A stretch of DNA of 64,000 nt from Limnohabitans sp. Lineage in GTDB: Bacteria > Pseudomonadota > Gammaproteobacteria > Burkholderiales > Burkholderiaceae_C. The stretch is from contig SHXD01000008.1 in the NCBI GenBank assembly GCA_009693505.1, positions 1-64,000 on the forward strand, read 5' to 3'. Positions 38,243 through 46,727 of the stretch are shown in pieces. The notes beneath the pieces are model-generated. The model ran no database searches. It was not told the origin of the DNA and saw only the letters and a list, made by a program, of their open reading frames with translations. Made by a program: the position numbers and the translations under genes. Numbering within the stretch: position 1 is the stretch's first letter; each line of letters begins with the position of its first letter.

Positions 38243-39120
38243 CAATGAGACTTCAGTAAATTCAGCAAATATTGACCATAGCTGTTCTTGGCCAAGGGAG
38301 TGGCCAGTTTCTCCAACTGTGCCGCATCAATCCACTTTTGGGCGAATGCAATTTCTTCAGGACAGGCCACCATCAGGCCTTGTCTCTTTTGCAGCGTGGC
38401 AATAAATCCTGCGGCCTCGAGCAAACTGTCATGCGTGCCAGTGTCAAGCCATGCATAACCTCGGCCCATCATTTCAACACTCAACTGGTTCTGCTCCAAG
38501 TAACAACGGTTCACGTCGGTGATCTCTAGTTCACCCCGGGCAGAGGGCTTGATGTGAGCGGCAATATCGCACACTTGTTGGTCGTAAAAATACAGGCCCG
38601 TCACGGCGTAATTGCTTTTGGGCTGTTTGGGCTTTTCTTCAATGCTCAATGCACGCTGATGATCATCAAAAGCCACGACACCATAACGCTCAGGGTCGTG
38701 CACGTGATAAGCAAAGACGCTGGCACCGGAGGTTTGCGCGTCAGCCCTTTGCATGAGTTTCACCAAGTCGTGGCCGTAAAAAATATTGTCCCCCAAGACC
38801 AATGCACTGGGGTGCTTGCCCACAAATTCTTTGCCAATGATGAAGGCTTGCGCCAAGCCATCGGGGCTGGGTTGCACCGCATACTGAATGGTCATTCCCC
38901 ATTGACTGCCGTCACCCAACAATTCAGAAAAACGCGGCGTGTCTTGCGGTGTACTGATCAGCAGCACATCTTTGATGCCCGCCAACATGAGCGTGGTCAG
39001 CGGGTAATAGACCATGGGCTTGTCATACACAGGCATCAGTTGCTTGGAGACAGCTTGTGTCACGGGGTACAAGCGAGTCCCTGACCCGCCCGCCAAAATA
39101 ATGCCTTTGCGTGTATTCAT
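38242..39120 (-). CDS. rfbA: Glucose-1-phosphate thymidylyltransferase
   Basis: First step of dTDP-rhamnose synthesis: glucose-1-phosphate plus dTTP to dTDP-glucose. The 292-residue protein begins with the nucleotide-binding [15 protein letters not shown], has [28 protein letters not shown] and [10 protein letters not shown], all RmlA features. It is coupled to rfbC by a one-base overlap. The gene starts 61 bases from a divergent DEAD-box helicase gene. Confidence 0.96.
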   Translation of the reverse strand: MNTRKGIILAGGSGTRLYPVTQAVSKQLMPVYDKPMVYYPLTTLMLAGIKDVLLISTPQDTPRFSELLGDGSQWGMTIQYAVQPSPDGLAQAFIIGKEFVGKHPSALVLGDNIFYGHDLVKLMQRADAQTSGASVFAYHVHDPERYGVVAFDDHQRALSIEEKPKQPKSNYAVTGLYFYDQQVCDIAAHIKPSARGELEITDVNRCYLEQNQLSVEMMGRGYAWLDTGTHDSLLEAAGFIATLQKRQGLMVACPEEIAFAQKWIDAAQLEKLATPLAKNSYGQYLLNLLKSH

Positions 39121-39180
39121 CTAGCGATTTTGCCACGACTGACCGTCAGTTCAAGCCATATGCACTTATGCTTGGGACCT

Positions 39181-40458
39181 ATGTCGTTTAAAGATCTGGG
39201 CCTTTCGCCCGAGTTGCTCAAAGCACTCAAACCCAAAACTTACCCAAGTCCCACCGAAGTTCAGCGGGCCTTGGTTCCAGTTGCTCTGAAAGGCCAAGAT
39301 GCTTGGGTAACCGCTCCCACTGGCTCAGGCAAGACCTTGGCCTACGCACTTCCCTTGCTACAGCATTGGGCTCTATCCAACTCAACAAATGAAACACCCG
39401 TACTTTCGAGATCCGGTTATGTCAGAACGACCAAAACCACTCAATCTGTGGTCTTGGTCCCCACCCGTGAATTGGCAGTTCAGGTCAGTCAACTGTTCAT
39501 GAGCTTGGCCGCCCAGTGGGGCCATCTCTGCAAAATCACTGTTGTCTTTGGCGGCGTTTCGATCAACCCTCAAATGATGGGCCTGAGAGGCGGAACAGAT
39601 ATTTTGATTGCCACACCAGGCCGCTTAATTGATTTGCTAGAACACAATGCCCTGAAGCTGTCAGGCGTGCAAACCTTGGTTTTGGATGAAGCCGATAAAT
39701 TGCTAGAACTTGGCTTTCAAGAAGAACTCCAATACATCTTGAACCTGCTTCCATCCAAGCGGCAAAACTTATTTTTGTCGGCTACCAGACCCCAAAGCAT
39801 GGTGGCTTTGGCCAAGGCCCTCCTGCACAACCCCCTTGAAATTCACATCGAGGGCGAAGCGCCCCAACCTGCCGAAATTTTGCAGCGAGCCATCTATACC
39901 GACGTCGCCAAACGCACACAGCTTCTGAAACACTTGCTCAAAGAAGAACGTTTGAAACAAGTCTTGGTTTTTGTCGCCACTCAGCACAGCAGTGACATGG
40001 TGGCCGCCAAATTGCGTGTTGCTGGCATTGCTGCAGAGCCGTTTCATGGGCAACTGAGTCAGGGTAAAAGACAGCAAGTGTTGGCAGACTTCAAAGCTCA
40101 GCGCGTCAAAGTGGTCCTTGCCACAGATTTAGCTTCGCGCGGCCTAGACATCGAAAAACTACCAGCCGTCATTAACTTCGACTTACCCAGATCGGCTGTT
40201 GATTACACCCATCGCATCGGCCGCACCGGCCGCGCTGGCGAGGCTGGCTTGGCCATCAGCTTTGTGACGCCTGAATCCTTGAGCCATTGGGCATTGATTG
40301 AAAAACGCCATACGGTGGAACTCGAAAGAGAAACCATTGAAGGTTTTGAAGCCAGCTCACCGGTTCCAGAAAATGAAACTGGCAATGGTGGCATCAAGGG
40401 AAAGCGTCCTAGCAAAAAAGACAAGTTGCGTCAGTTGGCTGCAGCGGAGAAGCAATAG
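39181..40458 (+). CDS. DEAD-box RNA helicase (RhlE-type)
   Basis: ATP-dependent RNA helicase of 425 residues. Motifs in order: Q-motif PSPTEVQRALVPVAL, motif I APTGSGKT, VPTRELAVQV, TPGRLIDLL, motif II LDEADKLL, motif III LSATRP, LVFVATQHSSD, FHGQLSQGKR, ATDLASRGLDIE and motif VI HRIGRTGRAG. The C-terminal tail is short and Lys-rich, unlike the RG-rich helicase at 48922. ATG at 39181 (MSFKDLGLSPELL) matches RhlE starts; the 17 track residues before it are not needed. Role is probably ribosome assembly or mRNA turnover. Confidence 0.92.
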   Translation: MSFKDLGLSPELLKALKPKTYPSPTEVQRALVPVALKGQDAWVTAPTGSGKTLAYALPLLQHWALSNSTNETPVLSRSGYVRTTKTTQSVVLVPTRELAVQVSQLFMSLAAQWGHLCKITVVFGGVSINPQMMGLRGGTDILIATPGRLIDLLEHNALKLSGVQTLVLDEADKLLELGFQEELQYILNLLPSKRQNLFLSATRPQSMVALAKALLHNPLEIHIEGEAPQPAEILQRAIYTDVAKRTQLLKHLLKEERLKQVLVFVATQHSSDMVAAKLRVAGIAAEPFHGQLSQGKRQQVLADFKAQRVKVVLATDLASRGLDIEKLPAVINFDLPRSAVDYTHRIGRTGRAGEAGLAISFVTPESLSHWALIEKRHTVELERETIEGFEASSPVPENETGNGGIKGKRPSKKDKLRQLAAAEKQ

Positions 40459-40477
40459 GCCCCGTGATTGAGTCGAC

Positions 40478-41188
40478 TTAAAAAGGTGCTGCAGATCCGA
40501 AGCGACGGTCTCGTTTTGAGAACCATTCCAAGGCCTCATTGAACTGCTTGGCACTGAAGTCTGGCCACAAGGTGTCAATGAAAAAAAGCTCAGCGTATGC
40601 GGCTTGCCAAAGCATGAAATTGCTGACGCGGGACTCGCCGCCCGTTCGGATGAGCAGGTCCATCTCTGGTGCACCTGCCGTACTGAGAAATGGCGCGAGT
40701 TCAGCTTCTGTGAGCTGGTCGATGCTAAGGTCAGGATTTGCGCGCTGCCACGATTGGGTCGCTTGTACAAAATCCCACCGGCCACCATAGTTGGCGGCCA
40801 CCCTGAGAGTGATCTTGGTGTTGTGCTGTGTTTGTTCCTCAGCCCGCAAGATCAAGTCTTGCAATTCAGGGCTGAATTTGGACTTGTCACCGACGATTTT
40901 CAGGCAAACGCCATTGCTTTCCATCTCGTCCACTTCTTTTTGCAGATAACTGGCAAAAAGGCTCATCAAAACGGAAACCTCTTCAGGCGGACGCCTCCAA
41001 TTTTCGGTACTGAAAGCGAACAAACTGAGGTGCTTAATGTCACATCTGATACATGATTCCACAACCGCCCTGACACGCTTTGCACCCGAAGCATGCCCCA
41101 ATGGGGCAGGTAAGAGGCGTTTTTTAGCCCATCGGCGATTGCCATCCATGATGATGCCGACGTGCTTTGGGATGGGATTAGATGACAA
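40478..41188 (-). CDS. uppS: Isoprenyl transferase (undecaprenyl diphosphate synthase)
   Basis: Cis-prenyl chain elongation from farnesyl diphosphate, making the lipid carrier for peptidoglycan and O-antigen. The 236-residue protein has the catalytic IIMDGNRRWAKK, FAFSTENWRRP, the IRTGGESRVSNFMLWQAAYAE signature and a late LWPDF. The start is TTG at 41188, with no in-frame ATG before the motif and no clear Shine-Dalgarno. In most Burkholderiales uppS sits with frr, cdsA and dxr; here it is alone, downstream of an H-NS gene. It could be a second copy. Confidence 0.92.
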   Translation of the reverse strand: MSSNPIPKHVGIIMDGNRRWAKKRLLPAPLGHASGAKRVRAVVESCIRCDIKHLSLFAFSTENWRRPPEEVSVLMSLFASYLQKEVDEMESNGVCLKIVGDKSKFSPELQDLILRAEEQTQHNTKITLRVAANYGGRWDFVQATQSWQRANPDLSIDQLTEAELAPFLSTAGAPEMDLLIRTGGESRVSNFMLWQAAYAELFFIDTLWPDFSAKQFNEALEWFSKRDRRFGSAAPF

Positions 41189-41235
41189 ACAAATTCACTT
41201 ATAAAAAGACAAAATGATTCTACAACTTCATCACT

Positions 41236-41264
41236 CATTAAAAAGGCCGCTGGAAGCGGCCTTT
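41236..41264 (-). terminator. Terminator of the H-NS gene
   Basis: On the minus strand AAAGGCCGCT / AGCGGCCTTT, with a TCC loop, is followed by a T run (TTTTTAAT). It lies about 20 bases past the H-NS stop at 41286 and upstream of uppS, so the two minus-strand genes are probably transcribed separately. Confidence 0.88.
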
Positions 41265-41285
41265 AAATAAATTTTATTTAACTAT

Positions 41286-41591
41286 TTAAGCAATTAAAAA
41301 TTGATTGCGGTCTTGACCATCAATCCATTTAGGTGCTTTGCCACGGCCAGTCCAAGTTTGACCCGTAGCTGGGTCACGGTATTTAGGGGCAACTTTGCCA
41401 CCTGTAGATTTTCCAGCAGATTTGGCAGCACCTCGGCCAGATGGGAATATATCTTGAACAGTTAATCCAAATTCAGCCACCAATTCACGCGCTTTGCCAA
41501 CGGCTTCAGACAGCTCTTGTTGGCGAGCAGATGCAATAGCATGCTCCAATGCTTCACGTTGCTTCAATAATTCTTTGTAAGAGTTAGTCAT
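41286..41591 (-). CDS. H-NS-family nucleoid protein
   Basis: A 101-residue xenogeneic silencer/nucleoid protein. An N-terminal coiled-coil oligomerisation region (ELLKQREALEHAIASARQQELSEAVGKARELVAEF) is followed by a linker and the C-terminal DNA-binding loop YRDPATGQTWTGRGKAPKWI, where the TGRGKAP core reads the AT-rich minor groove. The ATG at 41591 follows AGGAAC; 19 upstream track residues are rejected. The surrounding DNA (about 41590-41710) is very A/T rich, which would fit autoregulation. Its own terminator separates it from uppS. Confidence 0.93.
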   Translation of the reverse strand: MTNSYKELLKQREALEHAIASARQQELSEAVGKARELVAEFGLTVQDIFPSGRGAAKSAGKSTGGKVAPKYRDPATGQTWTGRGKAPKWIDGQDRNQFLIA

Positions 41592-41703
41592 AGTGTTCCT
41601 ATTAAGATAATAAACTTGTTTAAATAACAAGATTCCGAAGAATATCAAGATTCTAATGCAAATAAATCAGATTAAGTATTTATAAAATCTATAAATACAA
41701 TAA

Positions 41704-42993
41704 TTAATTGATAAATTTAGCATTTACCTTGTCTATTCGACGACCCTCAAGAGATAAAACCACAAAATACCAATCTTCACTTTGGACAATATCACCCACT
41801 TCAGGCAAATAACCCAATTCCGACACAATAAATCCACCCAGGGTATTGAATAATCCCCTTTCTTCTCCATTCAATTGCTTAATATCAAGCCTCGATTTAA
41901 GCTCATTGATGGGCATTAAGCCATCTAGGACCCATGTGCCATCTGCTTGAGATGAGGCCCATGCATCTTCAACCGTTAATGGGCGCAACTCGCCGGTAAT
42001 GGCTTCCAGTAAATCTCTGGGCGTTAATAAGCCCTGAACCACGCCATATTCATCCACCACAAAGACCATTCGGCCGGATTTATCGCGAAGTTGCTCCAAA
42101 AGGGTCATGCCACTCAAGGTTTCAGGCACAAATGTGGCGGGAAGGGCATAGGTTTCAACGGGTGCGTCGTCAGTATTTGACAGAGATACCAAGCGCGCAA
42201 GGCTGACAACCCCAATCACATCGTCCAAATTGCCGCGGCAAACGGGGTACCAAGAATGCCCATCAACACCCTCATTCAGTCCCGCCTGTGTCAAACACTC
42301 AGAACGCGTCATATCACCTTCAAACCATTGGATATCAAGGCGTGGCACCATCAAGGAAGTCAGGGGCCGATCGTCCAAATGAAAAACATTTCTCACCATT
42401 TGATGTTCATGTTCTTCGATCAATCCAGCGTCCACACCCTCTTCCAAGCTGGCTGTAATTTCCTCTTCAGTCACGGCACGATTGCCACGCGTATCAATGC
42501 GCAGCAGTTTCAAAACAGCATGGGTCGTGATGGACAGCAGCCCGACAAAAGGCCTGGCCGCACTGGCCAGCCAAGCCATCGGCCTAGACACAAGCCTTGC
42601 CACAGGCTCTGGATACAGTTGGCCAATCCTTTTAGGGACAAGTTCCCCAAAAATAATGGTTGTAAAGGTAATAGCGGCCACAACCAGTGAGGTGGCTGCG
42701 AAGCTTGCAGCGGCGTCCGAAAGGCCCCAACTGATAATCCAAAGTGCGACATCACCACTGAATGCGGCCTCTCCCACAATGCCATTCATGACCCCAATCG
42801 AAGTAATGCCCACTTGCACCGTTGACAAGAATTGCGTGGGGTTATCAAGCAATTTAAGGGCAGCGGCTGCACCTTTGTCCCCCGCTTCCTCCATGGCCGC
42901 AAGCCTTGCCTTACGGCTGGAGGCCAAGGCCAATTCGGACATGGCAAACACGCCATTCACCAAAGTTAAAAACACAATCAGTAAGAAATCCAT
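41704..42993 (-). CDS. CNNM/CorC-type membrane protein with CBS pair
   Basis: A 429-residue membrane protein of the UPF0053/HlyC/CorC type (often called hemolysin-like). An N-terminal DUF21 domain with about four helices (MDFLLIVFLTLVNGVFAMSE, then ...GELVPKRIGQLYPE) is followed by a cytosolic CBS-domain pair (around VVSLARLVSL and GMTLLEQLRDKSGRMVFVVDEYG) and a C-terminal CorC_HlyC domain (LPEVGDIVQSEDWYF). Homologues take part in magnesium or cobalt export. A strong GGAGGG lies before the ATG at 42993; the longer track start is rejected. Confidence 0.9.
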   Translation of the reverse strand: MDFLLIVFLTLVNGVFAMSELALASSRKARLAAMEEAGDKGAAAALKLLDNPTQFLSTVQVGITSIGVMNGIVGEAAFSGDVALWIISWGLSDAAASFAATSLVVAAITFTTIIFGELVPKRIGQLYPEPVARLVSRPMAWLASAARPFVGLLSITTHAVLKLLRIDTRGNRAVTEEEITASLEEGVDAGLIEEHEHQMVRNVFHLDDRPLTSLMVPRLDIQWFEGDMTRSECLTQAGLNEGVDGHSWYPVCRGNLDDVIGVVSLARLVSLSNTDDAPVETYALPATFVPETLSGMTLLEQLRDKSGRMVFVVDEYGVVQGLLTPRDLLEAITGELRPLTVEDAWASSQADGTWVLDGLMPINELKSRLDIKQLNGEERGLFNTLGGFIVSELGYLPEVGDIVQSEDWYFVVLSLEGRRIDKVNAKFIN

Positions 42994-43100
42994 CCCTCCA
43001 TTGTGCCAAGGCCTGAAGACGAATGAAATAGCCGCCTTGCCATGGGCCAAAATTAGGCAAAAAACATCCACAATTGGGTTTTGTTAAGTTTTGGAAGCCA

Positions 43101-43931
43101 ATGTCTGTTTATTGGGTCGGTGATCTGCAAGGCTGCGACGAACCACTGGGTCAATTACTGGACCAAGTTGGTTTTTCAACCAGTCGCGACCGTTTGTATG
43201 TGCTGGGCGATTTGGTCAATCGGGGGCCCTCCTCCTTGGCAGTCCTGCGCCGCTTGTCCAAAATGGGAAGCAGTGTTGAATGCGTTTTAGGCAACCATGA
43301 TCTGCATCTACTGGCCCTTGCCGCAGGTGCACGGCAACCAAGCCGAACCGACACGCTGCAAGATGTCTTGGAAGCCACCGACAGACATGCATTGCTTGGT
43401 TGGCTTCAAAACCAAGCCATCGCACTTTTCAAAGAAGATGTGCTGATGGTTCATGCGGGGGTGCTGCCGCAGTGGTCACTCAGCACCACTTTAGACTTAG
43501 CGCATGAAATTGAAGGTGTTTTGCGCGGGCCCGATGCTGCCGAATTTTTCATGAACATGTACGGCAATGAACCCGCACAATGGCACCCCAGCTTGAAGGG
43601 TTTGGACAGGCTGCGATGCGCCCTCAATGCCTTCACCCGGCTGCGCTTTTGCTCTGCCACCGGCCATATGGATTTTAAAGTCAAGGAAAACAGCGCCAAA
43701 GCACCCTCAGGTTATATGCCATGGTTTGAAGTCCCCGATCGCCAAACCATTGGCACAAGGATCGCATTTGGACATTGGTCCACCCTCGGCGCCATGAATC
43801 AAAAAGACATATGGGCCATGGACACAGGTTGTGTTTGGGGTGGATGTCTCACGGCCATTCAACGCGATCAGATTGACCAGACGCCCCGGAAAATCGAAAT
43901 CAAATGCCCGCCCTACCAAACACCTTTTTGA
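43101..43931 (+). CDS. apaH: Bis(5'-nucleosyl)-tetraphosphatase (symmetrical)
   Basis: Hydrolyses Ap4A to two ADP and also removes Np4 caps from RNA. The 276-residue protein has the metallophosphatase motifs GDLQGCDEPL (metal-binding), GDLVNRGPSS and GNHDLHLL, with HAGV and GHWSTLG further on. Length matches E. coli ApaH. The ATG at 43101 opens MSVYWVGDLQGC; nine upstream residues in the track are not family sequence. It diverges from the CNNM gene by about 107 bases and is followed by the nudL gene. Confidence 0.95.
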   Translation: MSVYWVGDLQGCDEPLGQLLDQVGFSTSRDRLYVLGDLVNRGPSSLAVLRRLSKMGSSVECVLGNHDLHLLALAAGARQPSRTDTLQDVLEATDRHALLGWLQNQAIALFKEDVLMVHAGVLPQWSLSTTLDLAHEIEGVLRGPDAAEFFMNMYGNEPAQWHPSLKGLDRLRCALNAFTRLRFCSATGHMDFKVKENSAKAPSGYMPWFEVPDRQTIGTRIAFGHWSTLGAMNQKDIWAMDTGCVWGGCLTAIQRDQIDQTPRKIEIKCPPYQTPF

Positions 43932-43964
43932 ATCTGAGACGTCCAACATGGCTTGCTACCTGAC

Positions 43965-44684
43965 ATGAAACACGCCTTGGGCTTTGACCCTCGCGAAATT
44001 CCTTGGACGGTCCAACATCAAGATTGGCCGGCACTGCCGCCCTCGTCATTGAACGCTGAACGTCTGAAGTGGATTTTTAACAATCCGCCAGATTGGACGC
44101 CAGAGCTGAAACGTGAGCCTTTAATTGGCAAGCGCGCCCCTCAAGCAGCGGCCGTCTTGATGCCCATTGTGATGAGGGGCGAGAATGGCCAAGACCCCCA
44201 TCTCTTGTTGACGCAAAGAACCCAGCACTTGTCTTCACATCCGGGGCAAATTGCATTTCCAGGGGGCAAGGTAGACCCAGAGGACGCGACAGTTGAGCAA
44301 GCAGCACTTCGCGAAGCGCAAGAGGAAGTGGGACTTGAATCTGAATTTGTAGAGATTTTGGGCCAACTGCCAAGTTACGTCACAAGTACCTCATTTCACA
44401 TCTCGCCTGTGGTGGCCTTGGTCTCACCGCATCACACCATTACAGCCAATGTCAACGAGGTGGAATTTACATTTGAGGTGCCCCTGTCCTTTCTCATGAA
44501 TCCTCAAAACCACCGCCTGCATGAATGGGACAGAGATGGCATTGTGAGACGTTGGTACTCCATGCCTTATCCAGCTAGATCACCCAACAAGGACCCAGTT
44601 CAAGCAGACTATTTCATCTGGGGAGCTACCGCAGGAATGATTCGAAACTTTTATCGTTTTTTATTGGCTGCGAATTCTCTATGA
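43965..44684 (+). CDS. CoA pyrophosphatase-type NUDIX hydrolase
   Basis: Probably hydrolyses CoA or related dinucleotides to phosphopantetheine and ADP. The 239-residue protein carries the NuCoA-type signature, LLTQRTQHLSSHPGQIAFPGG, immediately before the Nudix box GGKVDPEDATVEQAALREAQEEVGLE. The first ~60 residues are an extra N-terminal region seen in other betaproteobacterial members. I choose the ATG at 43965 over the track's TTG at 43953. It follows apaH by 34 bases and precedes the CobD-like gene by seven, so the three are likely one operon. Confidence 0.86.
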   Translation: MKHALGFDPREIPWTVQHQDWPALPPSSLNAERLKWIFNNPPDWTPELKREPLIGKRAPQAAAVLMPIVMRGENGQDPHLLLTQRTQHLSSHPGQIAFPGGKVDPEDATVEQAALREAQEEVGLESEFVEILGQLPSYVTSTSFHISPVVALVSPHHTITANVNEVEFTFEVPLSFLMNPQNHRLHEWDRDGIVRRWYSMPYPARSPNKDPVQADYFIWGATAGMIRNFYRFLLAANSL

Positions 44685-44691
44685 TGCGGGT

Positions 44692-45672
44692 ATGAGCTTT
44701 TTCTCTATTTTTTTGGCACTGGTCATTGAACAAGCACGGCCTTTGGGCTCGTCGCATTTTTTGCATCAGTGGTTAAGGCGTTGGGCCGACTGGGTCGCAT
44801 CCCATGTAGACGGCGGAACACGCTCACAAGCCTGGCTCGCTTGGGGCTTGCTCATTGGCGCACCAGCATGTCTTGCCGTACTCATTCATTGGTGTTTGGC
44901 TTTTTTCTTGGGCTGGTTCTTTGCAGTGGTTTGGAACGTGGGTTTGCTTTATGTCACCCTTGGATTCAGGCAATTCAGCCATCACTTCACTGGCATTCGC
45001 GATGCACTGAACGATGGCGATGAGCCATTGGCTCGCGAGTTATTGGCCAATTGGCAGCAAATAGAAATCAATGACCTACCACGCAACGAAATTGTTCGCC
45101 ATGTCATTGAACACTCTGTTTTGTCTGCGCATCGACACGTTTTCGGTGTCTTCTTCAGTTACGCATTGCTTTCCATCTTTGGCCTCGGACCAGTGGGCGC
45201 AGTGGTCTACAGAATTGCTGAATTTGCAAAACGGTATTGGTCGCAAGCACCCTCTATCTCAGCTGCGACAGCAACCACGCCCACTCACCAAGACAGCGGC
45301 AACTGGCACAGCGATTCTTTGAAAACGGTTGCCAACAAATCTTGGCACGCCATAGATTGGCTCCCTGCCAGAGCAACGGCCATGGGCTTCGCCATCATGG
45401 GCAGTTTCGAAGATGCGATGGACGGCTGGCGACACCATGCCGAGAAGTTTCCAGATGACAACGATGGCGTTATCTTGGCCGCTACAGCAGGCGCTATCAA
45501 TGTTCAATTGGGTGGTGCGGCACTTCAGCCCGATTTACCAGGCAGCAGCAGCACCCCTGGCAGACCGCCAGAATTGGCTCACTTTGCCCAAGTCGTGGGC
45601 CTTGTGTGGCGCACTGTGGTCATGTGGCTGGTGTTGGTTGCTTTGCTTTCCTTGGCCAATCTTCTGGGCTAG
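44692..45672 (+). CDS. CobD/CbiB-like integral membrane protein
   Basis: A 326-residue protein with five or more hydrophobic segments: near the N-terminus (FFSIFLALVIEQ), LLIGAPACLAVLIHW, FFLGWFFAVVWNVGLLYVTLGF, VFGVFFSYALLSIFGLGPVGAVVY, and a final VVMWLVLVALLSLANLLG. It belongs to the CbiB/CobD-AmpE superfamily; GPVGAVVYRIAEF is family-like. The window has no other cobalamin gene, so cobalamin synthesis (cobyrinate amidation) is not supported by context, and an AmpE-like role is as likely. It begins seven bases after the NUDIX stop. Confidence 0.8.
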   Translation: MSFFSIFLALVIEQARPLGSSHFLHQWLRRWADWVASHVDGGTRSQAWLAWGLLIGAPACLAVLIHWCLAFFLGWFFAVVWNVGLLYVTLGFRQFSHHFTGIRDALNDGDEPLARELLANWQQIEINDLPRNEIVRHVIEHSVLSAHRHVFGVFFSYALLSIFGLGPVGAVVYRIAEFAKRYWSQAPSISAATATTPTHQDSGNWHSDSLKTVANKSWHAIDWLPARATAMGFAIMGSFEDAMDGWRHHAEKFPDDNDGVILAATAGAINVQLGGAALQPDLPGSSSTPGRPPELAHFAQVVGLVWRTVVMWLVLVALLSLANLLG

Positions 45673-45704
45673 GATCAAATCCAAGCTTCTGGCCAATTGA
45701 TGGT

Positions 45705-46727
45705 CTATGACCAACGTTGCTGTCCTAGCTCCTCAAACAACTGCGCATAAATTCTGTGCCGTCTTGGACTCACTTCTGTGGCCAGCAAATCGATAGACTC
45801 CACTTTTTGCAAAGCAGACAAGACACCACAGCCAGGCTCATGCAAATGGGTGCAGTTGTAAAACTTGCAATTGGGCACATGCTGCTTCAAATCGGGCATA
45901 CAAGCAGCCAATTGATTCTGTGGAATGTGCTGAAGGCCAAACTCTTGAAAACCAGGCGAATCGATGATGGCGGTGCCCCGCAACTCCGAAACTGACAAGT
46001 CGGTGCGATCGCCTACCCAATAAAGTGACGTACTTGTGGTGGTGTGTTTGCCCGAATTCAAAGCCTGAGAGATCTCGCCCGTCAAAGCGCGTGCATTGGG
46101 AACCAGTGCATTGACCAAGGTGCTTTTACCAGCGCCAGACGGCCCTAAAATCAGGGTCGTCTTGCCCTCCATTTGAGACCTTAGCTCACGCAAGGAAGTA
46201 TTGGCTTCTTGTGGACTTTTTAATTCGAGTGGCAACACCCCATAGCCCATGTGACGATAAGCAGCCAGGCGCTGCCAGGCCTGCTGAAACGCCTCTCCCA
46301 GATCACTCTTATTCAACACAACGAGAGGCTTGATGTGCTCCGCCTCAGCAGCAATCAGGGCGCGAGACAATTGCGTTTCTGAAAATTCAGGCTCTGCCGC
46401 TAACAAGATGAGCACCTGGTCGAGATTGGCTGCAAACGATTTGGTGCGCACTTCATCGCGTCGGTAAAAAAGATTCTTTCTTTCCAGCACACTTTCAATT
46501 GTGCCCTCGTCTGCTGCCTCTTGCCACCTCACACGATCGCCCACCACGGACTGACTCTTCTTACCCCGCGGATGACAAATGATGCGTGATCCATCATCCA
46601 ACTCGACCACACAATGTCTTCCATGCGTAGCTACCACCAAGCCTGTGTTCATGGCATCTTGCGTAGAGGCTACCAAGGCCTGCGCGGCCTTGGTCTTGGT
46701 GTGTGTGCGCTGGTTAAGCTTGCGCAT
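45705..46727 (-). CDS. rsgA: Ribosome small-subunit biogenesis GTPase RsgA
   Basis: Circularly permuted GTPase that assists 30S maturation. The 340-residue protein has an N-terminal basic tail and OB fold, then G4 VVLNKSD before G1 LGPSGAGKST and G3 IDSPGFQEFG, the permuted order typical of the family, and a zinc motif NCKFYNCTHLHEPGC in the C-terminal domain. The first ~25 residues are basic like E. coli RsgA, so I keep the track start; an internal Met at residue 26 is possible. Its start overlaps the M48 peptidase stop by 14 bases. Confidence 0.93.
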   Translation of the reverse strand: MRKLNQRTHTKTKAAQALVASTQDAMNTGLVVATHGRHCVVELDDGSRIICHPRGKKSQSVVGDRVRWQEAADEGTIESVLERKNLFYRRDEVRTKSFAANLDQVLILLAAEPEFSETQLSRALIAAEAEHIKPLVVLNKSDLGEAFQQAWQRLAAYRHMGYGVLPLELKSPQEANTSLRELRSQMEGKTTLILGPSGAGKSTLVNALVPNARALTGEISQALNSGKHTTTSTSLYWVGDRTDLSVSELRGTAIIDSPGFQEFGLQHIPQNQLAACMPDLKQHVPNCKFYNCTHLHEPGCGVLSALQKVESIDLLATEVSPRRHRIYAQLFEELGQQRWS

